Assembly (NCBI GenBank): GCA_022709755.1 | Contig: JAKLIF010000002.1 | Span: 341,740-405,739, forward strand | Direction: 5' to 3' | Origin: Elusimicrobiota bacterium | Lineage (GTDB): Bacteria; Elusimicrobiota; Elusimicrobia; FEN-1173; JAKLIF01 | Length of the DNA: 64,000 bases | Shown here: positions 53,701 to 60,507 of the stretch, piece by piece | Layout: every line of letters begins with the position of its first letter | Position numbering within the stretch: the first letter of the stretch is position 1 | Notes under the pieces: model-generated | Seen by the model: the letters and a program-made list of their open reading frames with translations, nothing else | What the model was told of the DNA's origin: nothing | The model's database searches: none | Translations under genes and position numbers: made by a program

Positions 53701-53884
53701 GGGAATATGGGAGTTCCAGATCGGCGGCTATCAGGTCTGCGAAAAGTGGCTGAAGGACCGGAAGGAAAGAAAGCTTTCCGCCGAGGATGTGCGTCATTAT
53801 CAAAAGGTTGTCGCTGCCATCCATCACACCATCCGGCTGATGGCTGAAATTGATGACTTAATCCCCAAGTGGCCCATCGCATGA
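50792..53884 (+). CDS. Single-chain restriction-modification enzyme (type IIG/ISP-like)
   Basis: 1030 aa. The N-terminal nuclease-like domain has PDFSV (D60) and GYIETK (E74-x-K76), a PD-(D/E)xK arrangement. The N6-adenine methyltransferase core has GVFYTPAPVVSYIV, SAM motif LDPATGTGSF (359-368) and catalytic NPPY (480-483). The last 450 residues resemble the target-recognition region of type ISP enzymes such as LlaGI. The helicase domain of true ISP proteins (about 1500 aa) is absent, so it more resembles a type IIG enzyme that cuts and methylates in one chain. Confidence 0.85.
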   Translation: MRKNNTTFTAYIKKIEKALERGDATEHTHRPALKTFLESFQKDVLAVNEPKKTTEAGKPDFSVFLNNAPVGYIETKDVGKDLDEAEKSEQILRYRKALPSFILTNYLEFRWYVDEDIKMTACLGRANRDGKIKPDSKGLEVLEELLRTFLDHRAPDVASPHDLARRMARMAHFVRDLILGDFRAAPDEGPLHQQYQAFKKMLIPDLKPEGFADMYAQTIAYGLFAARAVAKPGQPFTRQAARDLIPPTNPFLRKVFDRIAGADLPENISWLVDDLARLLDRADMAAILKNFGRAKRQEDPVVYFYEDFLAAFDPALREKRGVFYTPAPVVSYIVRSVDHVLKKALYRPDGFADPSIFVLDPATGTGSFLYAVINSIHDAVKAKGQGGIWDDVVTREILPRIFGFELLMAPYAVAHLKLGLQLKDLGYRFQSNQRLGVYLTNTLEEAVKKSEQLYESYIAEESHEAAEIKREKPIMVVLGNPPYSGISSNTGEWITGLIEDYKVIDGKPLGERKTWLQDDYVKFIRFGQWRIQKTGQGVLAFVTNHGYLDNPTFRGMRQSLINSFDEIYILDLHGNSNKKETAPDGSPDKNVFDIQPGVSVGIFVKQESSKGPAQVFHADLWGSREGKYKVLTQQALPDVKWKKLTPKSPFYFFVPKDNRLGKEYEQGWKITDIFPVNSTGIVTARDHFVIDFDEEKLKARINEFVDPKTSDQEIRRKYFEGCGSDKYEDGDTRGWKLPEARKNVRDDKDWQKRFQKVLYRPFDERSIYFTPWMVDWPRPEVMRHMVVEKNIALIFMRQVALNEGYSHFGVSNAVVDNRTFYSNKGIMAIAPLWLYPQQGDLLAGTGKEPNLNPKFLKKLKEGLGTIPAPEEIFYYIYAVFHSPTYRERYEEFLKIDFPRVPLTADKKLFKTLAAKGEELASLHLLESPALSRPIAAFNVSGSRDVEKVFYDENKKRIYINKTQYFDSIPSGIWEFQIGGYQVCEKWLKDRKERKLSAEDVRHYQKVVAAIHHTIRLMAEIDDLIPKWPIA

Positions 53885-53936
53885 GGCCGGATAAATATCT
53901 AAGCATGGGATTCATTCAAGCCGCATTGAGGTGAAT

Positions 53937-54863
53937 ATGAAACTTGGAAAACTCGAAAAAAAAGATTTGAGAGGTATTTGGAAAAACGAAGCCGTAGATT
54001 TTACAAACTGGCTGGCCCAAGAAGAGAATCTAACTCTTTTGAGTGAGGAAATTGGTCTAAGTATTAAACCAATCCGAACAGAGGCTGGCGTAGGAAATTT
54101 CAGCGTTGACATCCTGGCTGAAGACGAGGATACTGGAGAAAAAGTCATCATAGAGAATCAACTAGAGATGACGGATCATGAGCACCTCGGTAAAACTATT
54201 ACCTATGCGGCAGGATATGATGCCCATTTCGTGATATGGGTGGTCAAGGATATTCGGGAAGAGCATAAACAGGCAATAGACTGGCTCAATGAACGGACAG
54301 ATGAAAACGTCAACTTTTTCTTAGTAAAGGTTGAGCTTTGGAGCGTTAGCGGTTCAGACCCAGCTCCCAAGTTTCAGATCATTTCCAAACCGAACGATTG
54401 GGTCAAAGCTTTGCGTGGGGCTACCAATAAGGGGGAATTGACAGAAACGAAACTTCTTCAACTAGAATACTGGACAAAATTTAAGGAGTTCTGCATGGCG
54501 AGAGGGACAATACTGAGCCTTCGCAAGGCGTCACCACAACACTGGTTTAATATTAGCATGGGAAGTTCCTCTTGTTATATTTCCCTCTCGGTCAACACGA
54601 AGGAAGAAATACTGGCCTGTTGGGTTTGGATTCCAGATTCAAAAGAGACCTTTCATAAGTTTCATGAAAACCGGGTAAATATCGAAAAGGAGTTGGGGCT
54701 ACCCCTTGAATGGAACGAATTACCAGAAAAAAAGGCCAGCTGGGTTAAAACAAGCCTTCCGGATTCTGCCTTGGATGATCCTGTGGAGTGGGCGCACCAT
54801 TATTTTGAGTGGATGCTAAAAACAGCAGAGCAGTTTTATGCCGTATTCAAAAAGTATCTATGA
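53937..54863 (+). CDS. DUF4268 protein with nuclease-like N-terminal domain
   Basis: 308 aa from ATG 53937 (GAGG upstream); an in-frame GTG at 53931 is too close to that ribosome site. Residues about 20-110 resemble a PD-(D/E)xK fold with FSVDILAEDEDTGEKVIIENQLE (D and E-x-Q). The C-terminal half is DUF4268 (FKEFCMARGTILSLRKASPQHWFNISMG ... EWAHHYFEWMLK). Such proteins occur beside R-M systems and may be solitary nucleases. It follows the R-M gene by 52 bp. Confidence 0.8.
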   Translation: MKLGKLEKKDLRGIWKNEAVDFTNWLAQEENLTLLSEEIGLSIKPIRTEAGVGNFSVDILAEDEDTGEKVIIENQLEMTDHEHLGKTITYAAGYDAHFVIWVVKDIREEHKQAIDWLNERTDENVNFFLVKVELWSVSGSDPAPKFQIISKPNDWVKALRGATNKGELTETKLLQLEYWTKFKEFCMARGTILSLRKASPQHWFNISMGSSSCYISLSVNTKEEILACWVWIPDSKETFHKFHENRVNIEKELGLPLEWNELPEKKASWVKTSLPDSALDDPVEWAHHYFEWMLKTAEQFYAVFKKYL

Positions 54864-55042
54864 GCTTAATCGAAGACAAAGTCATTGATAAGATTCAAAG
54901 GCGATTTGAGAAAAAGAGGCGGGGATGGAGGTGTCTTTATAGAACTGGTCTGCCCCAGTTAATTTCTGGACAAGTCTATACATCGACGGAAATACGATAC
55001 ATTATGGCTCAGTGTGATTGTGATGGATTGCAGCCGAATTGA
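54860..55042 (+). pseudogene. Gene start truncated by the MITE-like insertion
   Basis: ATG 54860 overlaps the stop of the DUF4268 gene (ATGA), a usual sign of a true operon gene. It encodes MSLIEDKVIDKIQRRFEKKRRGWRC for about 28 codons, then runs into the inverted repeat at 54946 and ends at 55042 within the insertion. The rest of the gene was not found downstream. Confidence 0.45.
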
Positions 55043-55127
55043 ACGAATGCAAAAATAAACGCGTATAACTGAGGTGTTAAGGTGAAAATGATGCTAATAG
55101 CTGTCCAGTTATAAATGGGTCAGTCCA
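54946..55127. mobile_element. MITE-like element with IS3-type ends
   Basis: 182 bp bounded by imperfect 26-27-bp inverted repeats (about 20 matches): left TGGTCTGCCCC...CTGGACA, right complement TGGACTGACCC...CTGGACA. The left end matches the IS3 remnant at 44521. There is no transposase inside. Confidence 0.65.
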
Positions 55128-55141
55128 AGTCGAAAGTAGTT

Positions 55142-55879
55142 ATGAAAGATAATATTCCATACAATTGGGCGGATTTAGAACATATAGCGAAAGAGCAAAG
55201 ACGCAAATATGCTAACAACCGTGACTGGTGGTTGTCAAAATATTGGTTACCGGGGTGTGTAAAAATCAAACTGAAGAAAGTTTATGAAGATTCCATCTGG
55301 AATGATGCGTTAAAAGAAGCGACCGATAAGAAGGCAAATATCAACGTTATCGTCGCGATATTTGTATATTGGTTGTGGTGTGATGAGTTGCCGATAATTC
55401 ATCATGGGCATACCGCAGCTCAAAAACTCAGTAAACTGAAGATTGACTTAAATCGTATCGCCGATTATGTTGATAAGTTGGCAATACCATTCCTTAATTA
55501 TTGTGAAAGTGAAATGGAGAATGATAAATATATCGTTGGAATTGGCGAAAAATACTCTGACATCCCCAGGAGGTTACGAGAAATTCATGTATTGCTGAAT
55601 AAATATCATAGTGATCTTAATGTAGGGAGGGGCTATGATAATAAACTCGATGTGGGAATAGCATTATTAGCAGATCATTTTAAGCATATAACAACGTATC
55701 CTCAGTATGAATTAATCAGCAAGCTTTTGACAGCGGCAGGGGTAAAGCAATACGACAAAAATGCTGTTCAGCAGCAATTGCGAAGAGCCATACAGCGGAG
55801 CAAACTTGGTAGATTCGATGGTATCGCTACAATATTTGAAAAATTAATGCCTGACGGGGGTATACGCAAAACGACGTAA
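55142..55879 (+). CDS. Hypothetical island protein
   Basis: About 245 aa, soluble, rich in Lys, Tyr and Trp, mostly helical. No family recognised. The upstream ATG at 55115 lies inside the MITE-like end, so ATG 55142 (MKDNIPYNW) is the likelier start, though its ribosome site is weak. A terminator follows at 55914. It may have lost its original promoter and N-terminus to the insertion. Confidence 0.5.
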   Translation: MKDNIPYNWADLEHIAKEQRRKYANNRDWWLSKYWLPGCVKIKLKKVYEDSIWNDALKEATDKKANINVIVAIFVYWLWCDELPIIHHGHTAAQKLSKLKIDLNRIADYVDKLAIPFLNYCESEMENDKYIVGIGEKYSDIPRRLREIHVLLNKYHSDLNVGRGYDNKLDVGIALLADHFKHITTYPQYELISKLLTAAGVKQYDKNAVQQQLRRAIQRSKLGRFDGIATIFEKLMPDGGIRKTT

Positions 55880-55913
55880 TAGCTCATTTGATATATACGA
55901 CAGCCCTCCATAA

Positions 55914-55944
55914 TACGTTTATACTAACGGTGTGGAGGGTTTTT
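55914..55944 (+). terminator. Intrinsic terminator after the 55142 gene
   Basis: CCCTCCA (55914-55920) and TGGAGGG (55933-55939) pair around a 12-nt loop and are followed by TTTTT. It lies 34 bp after the stop codon. Confidence 0.7.
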
Positions 55945-55983
55945 GTTTGGATAAGCGTGATATATATTGGTGGTTCACAAAAC

Positions 55984-56415
55984 ATGGACAACACACTCAA
56001 CGAACGCATAAACAAGCTGGCAGATAAATTTGGCCAACTCCCTGCATGGGCAGTGAAGCTAAACATTTGGGCGAGTTTGTCTCGCAATGAAACCAAAGTA
56101 TTCGGAGTGTTGGTTGCTCTGCAGGATAATAAAACACACGTATGTGATGTAAAACTTGATGTTATCGCGGTCTTATCTGGCGTCAGCTATAAATCAATAA
56201 GTAGCGCAACAAACAAACTTTGCTGTAGAGAATTAATTAAAAAAGAACGTAGCGGTAACCGAAATATATACACGATTTGTCATGCGCCACCGAAGTGGCT
56301 GGTTGAGGCAGGTGGTGATTGGGTCGTGCCAGAATATCCACATAGTTCGGAAATACCAAAAAACAAACATGGGAAATTTACTTCCCATAATCACGGAACA
56401 TGTTCTCCCCAATAG
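55984..56415 (+). CDS. Winged-helix protein, possible phage-type replication or regulatory protein
   Basis: 143 aa. Residues about 20-100 (LNIWASLSRNETKVFGVLVALQD ... DVIAVLSGVSYKSISSATNKLCCRELIKKERSGNRNIYTI) form a winged helix-turn-helix like those at the N-terminus of phage/plasmid replication initiators. The C-terminal tail is short, polar and His/Ser-rich. ATG 55984 is used; an earlier in-frame start at 55888 would place the terminator inside the gene. Confidence 0.6.
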   Translation: MDNTLNERINKLADKFGQLPAWAVKLNIWASLSRNETKVFGVLVALQDNKTHVCDVKLDVIAVLSGVSYKSISSATNKLCCRELIKKERSGNRNIYTICHAPPKWLVEAGGDWVVPEYPHSSEIPKNKHGKFTSHNHGTCSPQ

Positions 56416-56613
56416 TTCGGAAGCTGCTTATAAGTATAGTCATTGAGTATTGAGAGTGAGTATAGATATATTCAGTTAAATAGATTTTGATAATGCGATT
56501 TTATTGGGCCATGAAGGTCGATACTTCGATTCTATTACGCGCCAGATTTATGAGGCCCAAGAAGTCGAAATCAATGCCAGAATCAATGCCAAGTCCCTCG
56601 GAGGACAAATAAG

Positions 56614-56979
56614 ATGCCCGGAAAAGGAAGACCATTTAAAAAAGGTCATAAATTGGCCCCAGGAGGAACGCGTCCGGGAGCCGGTCGTCCGCCGAACTGG
56701 TTCAGAGTTGCGGCCAGAGAGGTCATGGAGAGATCCGCACTTTTGGAACACCTGGAAAAGATCGCCACGGGTCACGCTGAGATTGTAACCAGCATCGGAA
56801 GTGGAAAGAAAAAAATACGCCACATCATCAAACCATCATTCCGGGATCAGATCATGGCGTTCGACAAAATAGCCCATATCGGAATTCCGCAAAATGCCGA
56901 GGTTGAGACAAGGGCAAAAATTAGTTGGAGTGAGTTGACGAAACAGGCAGAGGAAGAGCGGGGACTTTCGTCAGTATAA
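56614..56979 (+). CDS. Small phage-like protein (KGHKLAPGGTRPGAGRPP start)
   Basis: 121 aa with GGAGG 9 nt before ATG 56614. The basic N-terminus with GTRPGAGRPP, followed by a helical body, is common in small proteins near phage terminase genes; a terminase small-subunit-like or DNA-binding role is possible but not shown. The 200 bp before it hold an open frame in another register (from 56504, GHEGRYFDSITRQIYEAQ) that overlaps this gene and may be a remnant. Confidence 0.5.
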   Translation: MPGKGRPFKKGHKLAPGGTRPGAGRPPNWFRVAAREVMERSALLEHLEKIATGHAEIVTSIGSGKKKIRHIIKPSFRDQIMAFDKIAHIGIPQNAEVETRAKISWSELTKQAEEERGLSSV

Positions 56980-57042
56980 AGAACAGAGAAAAGGAAGATC
57001 ATTTTCAAAAGAACATCGATATCCACTGAATGGGAAAGCAAA

Positions 57043-57258
57043 ATGAATCGTCATAAGCGTGAAAACAGGAAGTGCTTGGGATGCGGCCGAATGTTTCAGG
57101 CTCGTAAGTCCGACATAGCGAGGGGATTTGGCCGTTTTTGCTCTCGGGGGTGTAATGGGTCGGTAAATCATAGAAATAAAGCGTCGCACCCGATTAAAGA
57201 AGCCTCGCACCTCGCAAGGAAAGACTTTCCAAACTCTTATTTTGGAGTGGGAACATAA
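57043..57258 (+). CDS. Small zinc-finger protein
   Basis: 71 aa. CLGC (11-14) and CSRGC (33-37) around GRMFQARKSDIARGFGRF make a four-Cys zinc ribbon of the type found in phage HNH-associated and regulatory proteins. The C-terminal 30 residues are polar. It ends 2 bp before the excisionase gene, so probably shares its transcript. Confidence 0.6.
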   Translation: MNRHKRENRKCLGCGRMFQARKSDIARGFGRFCSRGCNGSVNHRNKASHPIKEASHLARKDFPNSYFGVGT

Positions 57259-57260
57259 TT

Positions 57261-57488
57261 ATGGAACAGCGGTATTTATCCCCATTGCAGGCATCGCAAT
57301 ACTTGGGCCTATCCAAGCAGACGATTTACATATGGGCCGAGGAGGGGAAAATACCTGGTTATAAAGTCGGGCGAGTATGGCGGTTCGATCGGGAGGAGTT
57401 GGATTCTTTCGTAAGGAAAGCTTCGGGGGGAATTTGCTACAATAAATCTGCGTGTCGTGAGGTTGAGCGGAAAGAAGGTGTAGTATGA
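57261..57488 (+). CDS. Excisionase/MerR-type helix-turn-helix protein
   Basis: 75 aa. LSPLQASQYLGLSKQTIYIWAEEGKIPGYKVGRVWRFDREELDSFV is the complete winged-helix HTH_17 domain of excisionase-type proteins. It precedes the integrase with a 4-bp ATGA overlap, so it is most likely the island's recombination directionality factor. It could also repress the integrase. Confidence 0.88.
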   Translation: MEQRYLSPLQASQYLGLSKQTIYIWAEEGKIPGYKVGRVWRFDREELDSFVRKASGGICYNKSACREVERKEGVV

Positions 57489-58558
57489 CAGTCCGCATCA
57501 AATCTCAGACAGAAACGTGGTTCTACCGGTTTAGTTGGAACAACCGCTCATATTCCAAAGGGGGGTTCCGGACTAAACGGCAGGCAGAAGACGCAGAGGT
57601 CAGGTTTCGAGACCGGGTCATCCGGGGAGAAATCCAACCCGAGCGCGCCGGGGACGGGATGACATTTGCCGAAGCCGGTCACTGGTTCCTTGAAAATCAT
57701 GCGAAAAGCAACAAGCGGTCATGGAAAAACGATAGGGCAAGAATTGCCGATATGGTCAGGTTTTTCGGCAATAAGAAACTCTCGCAAATAACGCCTGTTG
57801 ATGTTCAGGCGATGAGAGAAACCTTGCGACGGAAAGGGCTTACAGAGCATACCGTCAACCATTACCATGCTGAATTGAAGGCGGTTATTAATCGTCTCAA
57901 GCGGTTGGGAGTGTTTTCTGGGGAGAATCCCGCGTGCCAAGTTGATATGGCCAAGGTCCCCAGGGCAAGGGTGCGGTTCCTTTACCCTTACGAGGAACAG
58001 ACATTGACCCCCGCCGTTCAGGAGAACCGCTTGTTGTGGCCATATTATTTCACGGCTATGCATACCGGAATGCGGATCAAAGAGATATGTAACCTGCGCG
58101 TTGAGCATGTTTGTTTAGCCAACAACAGCATCTTTGTTCCGCATAGTAAATCAAAGAGAAGCCGGTATGTTCCTCTCTCCACAGAGTTCGCGGAGTTCCT
58201 TAACGAGCAGATTCTGGGTAAGAAACCGGAACAATCTGCGTTGAGCGGATTCAGTGATCAGTGGGTGAGGCGGGGTTTCAAACAGGCCTGTCATAGTGTG
58301 GGGATTCGGGATTTCGTGTTTCACGATCTGAGGCATACGTTTGCTCAAAGGTTGTTGAGCAAAGGAGTCCCAATCTACAAAGTGTCCAAGATCCTTGGAC
58401 ATAGCAGCGTGGTCGTTACAGAGCAGCATTACGGTCACTTGGCTATGTCTGATCTCAAGGACGCAATCGATCATATCGACGGAGTTATTACCGCAACTTG
58501 CACCCAAGTTGCACCGAGCAAAATTAGACAAGTCGTAGAAACTTCAGATTTGCATTGA
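57485..58558 (+). CDS. Tyrosine recombinase (island integrase)
   Basis: 357 aa. An N-terminal arm-binding-like domain (WFYRFSWNNRSYSKGGFRT) and SAM-like core-binding domain (about 60-150) precede the catalytic domain with R197, K222 or K224, HDLRH (H280, R283), H306 and nucleophile Y316. It ends 14 bp before the tRNA-Ser that serves as attachment site. The codons for its last 20 residues contain a 22-bp sequence identical to one near the left island end, so coding and recombination signals overlap. Confidence 0.95.
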   Translation: MTVRIKSQTETWFYRFSWNNRSYSKGGFRTKRQAEDAEVRFRDRVIRGEIQPERAGDGMTFAEAGHWFLENHAKSNKRSWKNDRARIADMVRFFGNKKLSQITPVDVQAMRETLRRKGLTEHTVNHYHAELKAVINRLKRLGVFSGENPACQVDMAKVPRARVRFLYPYEEQTLTPAVQENRLLWPYYFTAMHTGMRIKEICNLRVEHVCLANNSIFVPHSKSKRSRYVPLSTEFAEFLNEQILGKKPEQSALSGFSDQWVRRGFKQACHSVGIRDFVFHDLRHTFAQRLLSKGVPIYKVSKILGHSSVVVTEQHYGHLAMSDLKDAIDHIDGVITATCTQVAPSKIRQVVETSDLH

Positions 58559-58572
58559 TTTTATCGCTCAAA

Positions 58573-58611
58573 GGAGAGATGGCCGAGCGGCTGAAGGCGG
58601 CGGTTTGCTAA
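58573..58611 (+). repeat. attR: 5' half of tRNA-Ser(GCU)
   Basis: 39-bp direct repeat of 44891-44929, right boundary of the island. Confidence 0.92.
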
Positions 58612-58666
58612 ACCGTTGTATCCTTGAAAAGGGGTACCGAGGGTTCGAATCCCTCTCTCTCCGCCA
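58573..58666 (+). tRNA. tRNA-Ser(GCU)
   Basis: Acceptor stem GGAGAGA/TCTCTCC, D arm, anticodon stem GCGGT/ACCGT with loop TTGCTAA (anticodon GCT), long class II variable arm, T-loop GGTTCGAATCC and encoded CCA. The 5' half was supplied by the island, the 3' half is original. Confidence 0.97.
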
Positions 58667-58757
58667 GTTTTATTTTAGGGGATTGTGGAAAAGGGATTCG
58701 AAGCCGACCCGACGCGCATCCGTGGGATGAAGAGCATCCGAAGGATGCGACAGCGAG
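58656..58757. repeat. tRNA 3'-end and flank repeat, copy 1
   Basis: From TCTCTCCGCCA of the tRNA through about 100 bases, repeated with differences at 58866. It includes a hairpin CATCC-GTG-GGATG and a second GCATCC-GAA-GGATGC hairpin, enclosed by GAAGCC ... GGCTTC. Confidence 0.75.
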
Positions 58758-58865
58758 GGCGGCAGGCTTCGGAGGAGGAGTGGAACGACGGGGGAGAAGG
58801 AATCCCTCGGCCGTGTCGTCGTGCCCGTGGCACGCGACAGGTCTTCGGAGTGATACGAAGAAGGC

Positions 58866-58964
58866 TCTCTCCGCCAGTTTTATTTTCGGGATCGTGGAAA
58901 AGGGATTCGAAGCCGACTCGACACGCATTCTGTGAATGAAAAGAATCCCGATGATGCGATCCCT
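58866..58964. repeat. tRNA 3'-end and flank repeat, copy 2
   Basis: Starts with the same TCTCTCCGCCAGTTTTATTT and keeps the first hairpin as CATTC-TGT-GAATG, one C-G to T-A paired change. A GGAATCCCTC at 58799-58808 looks like the T-arm of a tRNA-Ser separated from this 3' end by about 57 bp. The 58667-58988 interval holds no gene. Confidence 0.7.
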
Positions 58965-58988
58965 CGCTGCCCATTGACCTGCTAACCC

Positions 58989-60449
58989 ATGCCAACCGAT
59001 CCGCGGATGTCCGATGATTCGATGAAAAGCTTTTTCTTGTTCGGCGTGGTGTGCTGTTTCTTCCTCCTGAGGGTGGTTTTCCTTTGGCTCCATCAGTCGG
59101 GTCCCGCTTACTTTTATTCCGATTCCTGTTCGCATATTCTCAACGGTTTATGGCATATCGAGGGAAACGTCCCGTGGAGGTGGTCTTGGCGTTTTTTCCC
59201 GTTGGCCGGAACTTTGTTCGGGTTGACCCATAAAGCGGGAATCGATCTTTATTGGGCCTCCATCTGCGTCAACGGATTATTCGGCCTCGGCGTGTTGGCA
59301 TGTCTCTTTCATGCCGTCAAGAGATGGGCCGATGACTTCGCGTCGGTCATTACCTGTGTTCTGGTGGTATTGTATCCGGCGTTTCCGAAGCTGGTCTTGT
59401 CCGGTCAACCGGAAATGACGGCCCTGTTGATGGTCTGCCTGGCCTTGTGGATCCTCTTATTCCGGGGAACGACGAAGGATCGTCGACGGTTGGGTGTCGA
59501 TATCGCCATCGTTTCTTTCCTCGGATTGGCGATGTTCGCACGCGCAGAGTCGGCGGGCTTGTTGTTTGCAGTCATCGGACTGTTACTCGTCCAATGGAGA
59601 AAGGATAAAGCGCTTCTCGCTGTTTTGGCGACCTATTGTGTGGCGTTGGTCTGGTGGCGGTTCCCATCCCTCTTCGGCCATTCGCTGAAGGCGTTTGAGG
59701 GGAATCAGGGTGTATTGTCGCCCGGTTGGGCTTTCCGCTTGATGCACATACCGCGTTGGTTGTGGGATGGGGGAATACTCCTCTTGATCGCCGGCCTGGC
59801 CGGCTCAGCGGTTCTGTGGAGTGGGATGCGGCGTTGGGAAGTCAGATGGATTTATCTTTTGGCGATACTCCAGTTCGTGTTTCTCTGGGGGGCATCCTGG
59901 TTCAATCTTTTTTCCATGGAGACAGACCGGAATTTCATGCTCGTCCTTCTCCTGACAGCCATTCCCGCCGGAGTGGCAATATCCGAACGGTTTTCTTGGA
60001 TGAAAAGACGGGCGATACTGTTTTCGGTTCTCGTCGTCGCTTTGGCGAGCGGATGGGTCCTCGTGTCGAAGCAGGAGAGGGCCGACGTTTACCCCGGTAT
60101 CGAGCGACAGCGGAACCTCGGTCTTATGATGAAAACGCCTCCTTATCCACATCTGTTGGACCGGGACTCGGCGGTTCTCATCTACGAGGCATCCGATGGT
60201 GATTGGCCGAATTTTTGTGTGTTTTCTGGCTGTCCTCAACGGATCCGGCTGGTTTCATCCCTGGACGTGGAGTGGGGGCGTAAACAGGTCTGGCGCGGCG
60301 ATGAACCGTTCGGGTTGGTTGTCCTTTCATCGACAACAGTTCCAGAGAGTATCCGTCCCCCGGTGATTCCCGTCAAACTTTTGGAGACCCGCCAGGAAAA
60401 CAAGTTCTATCGGCCACCCCGGAGGGGTTATGAGGATCGCGTCGAATGA
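58989..60449 (+). CDS. Membrane glycosyltransferase-like protein (GT-C type)
   Basis: 486 aa, about ten membrane helices, then a 90-residue extracytoplasmic tail. YFYSDSCSHI after the first helix supplies an acidic residue in the place used by GT39-type enzymes. ATGs at 59007 and 59022 are alternative starts. The closest analogues in the window are 22524-24179 and 24689-26341. It stands alone between the tRNA-Ser and the TonB receptor. Confidence 0.6.
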   Translation: MPTDPRMSDDSMKSFFLFGVVCCFFLLRVVFLWLHQSGPAYFYSDSCSHILNGLWHIEGNVPWRWSWRFFPLAGTLFGLTHKAGIDLYWASICVNGLFGLGVLACLFHAVKRWADDFASVITCVLVVLYPAFPKLVLSGQPEMTALLMVCLALWILLFRGTTKDRRRLGVDIAIVSFLGLAMFARAESAGLLFAVIGLLLVQWRKDKALLAVLATYCVALVWWRFPSLFGHSLKAFEGNQGVLSPGWAFRLMHIPRWLWDGGILLLIAGLAGSAVLWSGMRRWEVRWIYLLAILQFVFLWGASWFNLFSMETDRNFMLVLLLTAIPAGVAISERFSWMKRRAILFSVLVVALASGWVLVSKQERADVYPGIERQRNLGLMMKTPPYPHLLDRDSAVLIYEASDGDWPNFCVFSGCPQRIRLVSSLDVEWGRKQVWRGDEPFGLVVLSSTTVPESIRPPVIPVKLLETRQENKFYRPPRRGYEDRVE

Positions 60450-60507
60450 TGCGCGAAGCAAGTCGCTTATGGTAGAATCCTGACATGATGGTTCACGGCA
60501 TAAAATC

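Larger units (their letters stand above)
44891..58611. mobile_element. Genomic island integrated in tRNA-Ser(GCU)
   Basis: A 13.7-kb segment flanked by 39-bp direct repeats of the tRNA-Ser 5' half. A tyrosine integrase and excisionase sit at the right end next to the restored tRNA. Its genes are more AT-rich than the flanks and dominated by defence-type functions (AbiV, DUF4145, GHKL ATPase, HEPN-like, R-M enzyme, DUF4268), with small phage-like genes. A 22-bp sequence containing the AACTTG/CAAGTT palindrome is identical near both ends (45014-45035 and 58495-58516). No capsid or conjugation genes are present. Confidence 0.9.

Noticed and set aside
50792-53884. Classical type I or full type ISP system
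   Set aside because: No separate HsdS or HsdR gene and no helicase motifs in the protein; a single-chain enzyme fits better.
60450-60507. Cobalamin or other riboswitch upstream of the TonB receptor
   Set aside because: The gap is under 60 bp and has no conserved riboswitch core.
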